In this document: positions 60,951 to 64,000 of the stretch, piece by piece | Position numbering within the stretch: position 1 is the first letter of the stretch | How the letters are laid out: every line of letters starts with the position of its first letter | Source of the DNA: Spirochaetales bacterium | Lineage (GTDB): Bacteria > Spirochaetota > Spirochaetia > DSM-2461 | DNA length: 64,000 nt | Assembly (NCBI GenBank): GCA_028533045.1 | Contig: JAQQAP010000008.1 | Location: forward strand, 124,001 to 188,000 | Direction: 5' to 3' | The notes under the pieces: generated by a model | Seen by the model: the letters and a program-made list of their open reading frames with translations, nothing else | What the model was told of the DNA's origin: nothing | Database searches by the model: none | Translations under genes and position numbers: made by a program

Positions 60951-61287
60951 AAAGGAGTACTCCTGCCCTCTGGAGATTGTCCATGATTTTACCCGGGGGA
61001 AATGGAAAATCATCATAATCTATCAACTTAACAAAGGCCCCAACTCCCTTTCGGGACTTCAGAAGATCATAGTCGGGATCAGTCAGAAAATGCTCATTGA
61101 AAGCCTTAATGAGCTTATTGAATTTGATATTGTTACCAAAAAAAAATCCCTCGGCTATCCTCTGCAGGTGGAATATAAGCTGACAGAGGACCGGGGGAAA
61201 AAGATGGTTGAGGCCATCTCCATTATGCAGCAGATTGGCCGGGAATATATGAAAGAGAATAAAATGGGGCGGTTTAAGGAGGATTAA
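60940..61287 (+). CDS. HxlR-family winged-helix regulator
   Basis: 115 residues. A CPLEIVHDFTRGKWKIIIIYQL start and an ISQKMLIESLNELIEFDIVTKK recognition helix-wing region. The single Cys near the N-terminus is typical of the redox- or aldehyde-sensing members. Encoded with the racemase and convergent to (overlapping by four bases) the MATE exporter gene, it may control one or both. Confidence 0.87.
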   Translation: MKIRKEYSCPLEIVHDFTRGKWKIIIIYQLNKGPNSLSGLQKIIVGISQKMLIESLNELIEFDIVTKKKSLGYPLQVEYKLTEDRGKKMVEAISIMQQIGREYMKENKMGRFKED

Positions 61288-62660
61288 ACGGCTCCCTTAA
61301 ACTCCTCCTCCGATGCAAGAAAGGGGGGTATTCTCATTTTGAAATAAACAATGGCGAAAATCAGCGTTACCACATTGGAAATGAACATGGTATACCAAAC
61401 GCCGTACTCCCGGAGGGAAGGCAGGAAATAGGAGAAGGCGATTACTCCCGGTATCCGAATCCCCCACAGGCGAATCATATTTACCGTGAAGGTGAACGAC
61501 GTTTTCTGAAAGCTGGTAAATACGGCCTGAAGGGTATGGAAGATAGCCCAGGCGATAACGGTCCATCCTACGAGGCTTACATAGTTCAGAACATGACCGT
61601 AGGTAACTTCGTCTCCGTTGGTCAGAAATTTTCCTATGGGATATTTGATTAACTGAATGATGACTCCCGCCAGAATCCCAAAGGCCGCCGAGTAGATAAT
61701 CCCGTATCTTATGGTCTTTTTCACACGGTCCATCGCTTTTCTCCCCCAGTTTTGCGCTATGAGAGGAATCAGACCTTCTCCGATCTCCTTGGAGGGGAAG
61801 AAGAGGAGGGAGTGTATTCTGTTACCAATGGCAAAGGCGGCCACAGCCTGATAGCCGTATCTGTTTATGAAGATATTCAGCAGCAGAAAACCAAAGTGGG
61901 TGCTGGCGTAGGTGGCGGAGAGGGGCAGCCCCACGGTAAAGAGCTTTTTCCAGATCTCCTTTCTTCTGACGATCCGGGATCTCCAGCGAAGGGAGTAATC
62001 ATGTTCGCTTGTATGGTAGGTAATGAGCATAATGATTACCTGGACGACTTTGGTACATACCGTAGCGTAGGCCAGCCCTTCGATTCCCATTTTTAAAACA
62101 TAAACGCTAATACCGTTAAAAATGGTGTTACCCATAACCCCTACCAGAGAGATGCGGGAGGTGATATACATTTTTCCCTGCGCCTTAAAGAGAGCCATGT
62201 AAAGCTGCATAATGAGGGAGAGGGGGTTGGAAATAAACCAGATTCTCGTGTAGATCAAAGTCGGTTCGTAAAGCTCGTCGGAAACCTTGATCAGCCTGAG
62301 GATAAAGGGGGTAAAGCTGTATCCTACGATGGTGAAAATAAGGGAAAGAAACAAGATAATAATTCTGAGCTCCGTGGCATAGTCGGACGCCTCTTCCCTC
62401 TTTTCCTGTCCCAGCAGCTTGGCAATAATGGTAATGCCTCCCCGGGAGATGCCAATGGCAATGGTTTGGATAATGATAAAGAGGGGCGTGACATAGGCGA
62501 TGGACGCCACCTGGAGGCTTCCCAGGCGTGAGGCGAAGATCATGTCTATAAAGCTGTAGGAAGTGGTAAGGATTCCGGCCAGCATTACCGGAATAGTCGA
62601 CTTGAAAATGAGAGGCAGAACGGGGTCGTTGTGTAAATCCAGTTTATTATTTCTTTTCAT
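61284..62660 (-). CDS. MATE-family multidrug/metabolite exporter
   Basis: 458 residues, about 12 transmembrane helices. Family features include IPVMLAGILTTSYSFIDMIFASRLG at the start, GISRGGITIIAKLLGQ and an internal duplication. It is an Na+- or H+-driven efflux pump; the substrate is unknown. The start is set at ATG 62660 because a good promoter has its -10 box seven bases before it. The frame remains open upstream to 62705, but those codons lie within the promoter. Confidence 0.87.
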   Translation of the reverse strand: MKRNNKLDLHNDPVLPLIFKSTIPVMLAGILTTSYSFIDMIFASRLGSLQVASIAYVTPLFIIIQTIAIGISRGGITIIAKLLGQEKREEASDYATELRIIILFLSLIFTIVGYSFTPFILRLIKVSDELYEPTLIYTRIWFISNPLSLIMQLYMALFKAQGKMYITSRISLVGVMGNTIFNGISVYVLKMGIEGLAYATVCTKVVQVIIMLITYHTSEHDYSLRWRSRIVRRKEIWKKLFTVGLPLSATYASTHFGFLLLNIFINRYGYQAVAAFAIGNRIHSLLFFPSKEIGEGLIPLIAQNWGRKAMDRVKKTIRYGIIYSAAFGILAGVIIQLIKYPIGKFLTNGDEVTYGHVLNYVSLVGWTVIAWAIFHTLQAVFTSFQKTSFTFTVNMIRLWGIRIPGVIAFSYFLPSLREYGVWYTMFISNVVTLIFAIVYFKMRIPPFLASEEEFKGAV

Positions 62661-62667
62661 ATTTTCG

Positions 62668-62696
62668 ATCATAGGCGGGGGATAATTTCCGGTCAA
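62668..62696 (-). promoter_or_regulatory. Sigma70-type promoter of the MATE gene, ending at the start codon
   Basis: On the minus strand: TTGACC (62696-62691), 17-base spacer, TATGAT (62673-62668). The expected transcription start coincides with ATG 62660, and no SD is present, so the message is probably leaderless. Confidence 0.65.
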
Positions 62697-62796
62697 TACA
62701 CACAAAAAAGTGGGTATGATGACAGAGTTGTAATGGTATATCTCTTGTCCTTTTCTCTCTATTTGTGGATATTAATAATATCCATGGAGGTGGACT

Positions 62797-64000
62797 ATGA
62801 CCAAATTCAGGTTTTTCGCAATGGTTCTGCTTTTTTCGGCGGGACTTTTTGCTCAGGATATTCCCGGCCTGACCCACAGAGAGCTGGACAACGGGCTGGA
62901 ACTTTTTATGGTAGAGAATCACAACGTACCCCTTACGACGGTGCAAATTACCTTCCGCTGCGGGGCGCTGACCCAATCCCCCGAGACGGCAGGGCTCTTC
63001 CATTTATACGAACATATGCTTTTTAAGGGCAATCGGGCGTTCCCGACTCAAACCGAATTTATGGCGGCCATGAAGTCCCTGGGCGTAGGGAACTGGAACG
63101 GCGGAACAAGCACCGAATATGTGACCTACTATTTTACCATTCCCTCTGCCAAAACGGAGGAGGGAATCGCTTTTTGGAGCGAGGCCGTACGCTATCCCCT
63201 TTTTGACGAGGCGGAACTGGAAATAGAGAAGGATGTGGTTATCAATGAGATTAAGGGCTACCACAATGACCCGCAGGATAACTTCCGCCAGGCTCTCGTA
63301 AAGCGTCTTTTCTATAAGTTCCCCTGGCGGCGGGATGTTTCCGGGCCGGTAGATGTGGTGCAGAACTGCACGGTGGAACAGCTAAAGGAAATGCAGGAAA
63401 CCTTCTATACCCCGGACAATGGGGCCCTGTTTGTGGCGGGCGATATTGATCCCGATGCGGTGGAAGCGGCGGTGGAACGACTGATGGGCGATTGGGAAGC
63501 CAATCCTCAGCCCTATGTCATAGAAGAATCCCACCCCCCCATGGAACAGAGCGAACGGCTGGTGTTTCAGGAGCCCTCTCTCTATCCGGGCTTCGCCAAA
63601 ATCGGACTGCTCATGCGCGGCCCCGATGTACTGGACGATCCGGAGGCTACCTACGCTGCGGATGTACTCCTTACCCTTCTTTCCGACCCGGAAAGCCGCT
63701 TTCGTCAGACCATTTTTGACAAAGTTCCCGGTCTCTACGCACCGGAGTACATCACGAAATCCTACTACACCCAAAAGGACGGAGGGCAGATCACCTTTGG
63801 CGCCTTTGCGGTGATCGACGAGGGGGCCGACCCTTATGAAATTGCCGAACTCTTTCAAAACGCCGTTTTTGAGGAAGTGAAGCTTATGGTAAATGAGCCG
63901 GACTATTTTGGGGCGGAAGAGTATGAGATTATGAAAAATATTCTTGAGGATCAGCAGCTTTTGGCCATGGAAGTGCCCTCTTCTCTCATCTCAAATCTCT
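62797..64000 (+). CDS. M16-family zinc metallopeptidase (partial, runs off the window)
   Basis: At least 401 residues. A signal peptide (FFAMVLLFSAGLFAQ) shows export to the periplasm. The inverted zinc motif HxxEH is HLYEH at residues 69-73, with a third ligand candidate Glu151 in NEIKGYHNDP. The N-terminal M16 domain and part of the following inactive-type domain are present. M16 peptidases degrade oligopeptides; periplasmic members occur in many Gram-negative bacteria. SD tggagg precedes ATG 62797. The 3' end lies beyond base 64000. Confidence 0.92.
   Translation, partial: MTKFRFFAMVLLFSAGLFAQDIPGLTHRELDNGLELFMVENHNVPLTTVQITFRCGALTQSPETAGLFHLYEHMLFKGNRAFPTQTEFMAAMKSLGVGNWNGGTSTEYVTYYFTIPSAKTEEGIAFWSEAVRYPLFDEAELEIEKDVVINEIKGYHNDPQDNFRQALVKRLFYKFPWRRDVSGPVDVVQNCTVEQLKEMQETFYTPDNGALFVAGDIDPDAVEAAVERLMGDWEANPQPYVIEESHPPMEQSERLVFQEPSLYPGFAKIGLLMRGPDVLDDPEATYAADVLLTLLSDPESRFRQTIFDKVPGLYAPEYITKSYYTQKDGGQITFGAFAVIDEGADPYEIAELFQNAVFEEVKLMVNEPDYFGAEEYEIMKNILEDQQLLAMEVPSSLISNL

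Overview
The window most likely comes from a bacterium of the Spirochaetota, probably a free-living, (facultatively) anaerobic and motile type. This rests on gene content, not on any marker gene: many chemoreceptors, a CheA with a fused receiver, BspA-like and GLUG lipoproteins, and an [FeFe]-hydrogenase-like sensor. No rRNA, tRNA, CRISPR array, phage or insertion sequence was seen. Base composition is close to even, and coding density is very high except in a few short spacers.

Layout. (1) 1-4915: end of cysD, cysN with a decayed APS-kinase-like tail, a cysteate-synthase-like PLP enzyme and an oxoamine-synthase-family acyltransferase. Together they look like a route from sulfate to a capnine-type sulfonolipid. 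(2) 5025-16175: a membrane AraC regulator, three repeat-rich surface lipoproteins (FG-GAP, BspA-LRR, GLUG) plus an LRR gene remnant, a patatin fused to a beta-barrel (type Vd secretion), an XRE-2TM regulator, and a CPA2 antiporter followed directly by an EIIA/PII-like fusion protein. (3) 16389-31352: an MCP and an ammonium-transporter/MCP fusion, convergent with an operon of PilZ, MCP, CheW, CheW-like, CheB, CheR, CheA-REC and two class III cyclases. The two cyclases have lost complementary catalytic residues, as expected of an obligate heterodimer. Three receptors in this block share an unusual signalling tip. (4) 31373-38896: a membrane-anchored LuxR-type regulator with a NarL-like palindrome upstream, an [FeFe]-hydrogenase/MCP fusion, RNase D, a YgjV-GNAT-like fusion, an aminotransferase and a small lipoprotein. 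(5) 38996-55261: a tight 18-gene, 16-kb aryl polyene operon. (6) 55258-64000: a NagD-like phosphatase, a nitronate-monooxygenase-family protein, a second Amt-MCP fusion, an Asp/Glu racemase with an HxlR regulator, a MATE exporter and the start of an M16 peptidase.

How it fits together. The strongest candidate for an undescribed system is region 3. Receptors, one of which carries a complete Amt domain with the twin histidines, would feed a dedicated CheA/CheW array. The output of that array may be cAMP made by a split, two-gene cyclase rather than, or in addition to, flagellar control. Regions 1 and 5 are both envelope chemistries (sulfonolipid and aryl polyene) better known from Bacteroidota and Proteobacteria. 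Several genes have a good -35/-10 pair ending just before the ATG and no Shine-Dalgarno sequence, which suggests leaderless transcripts.
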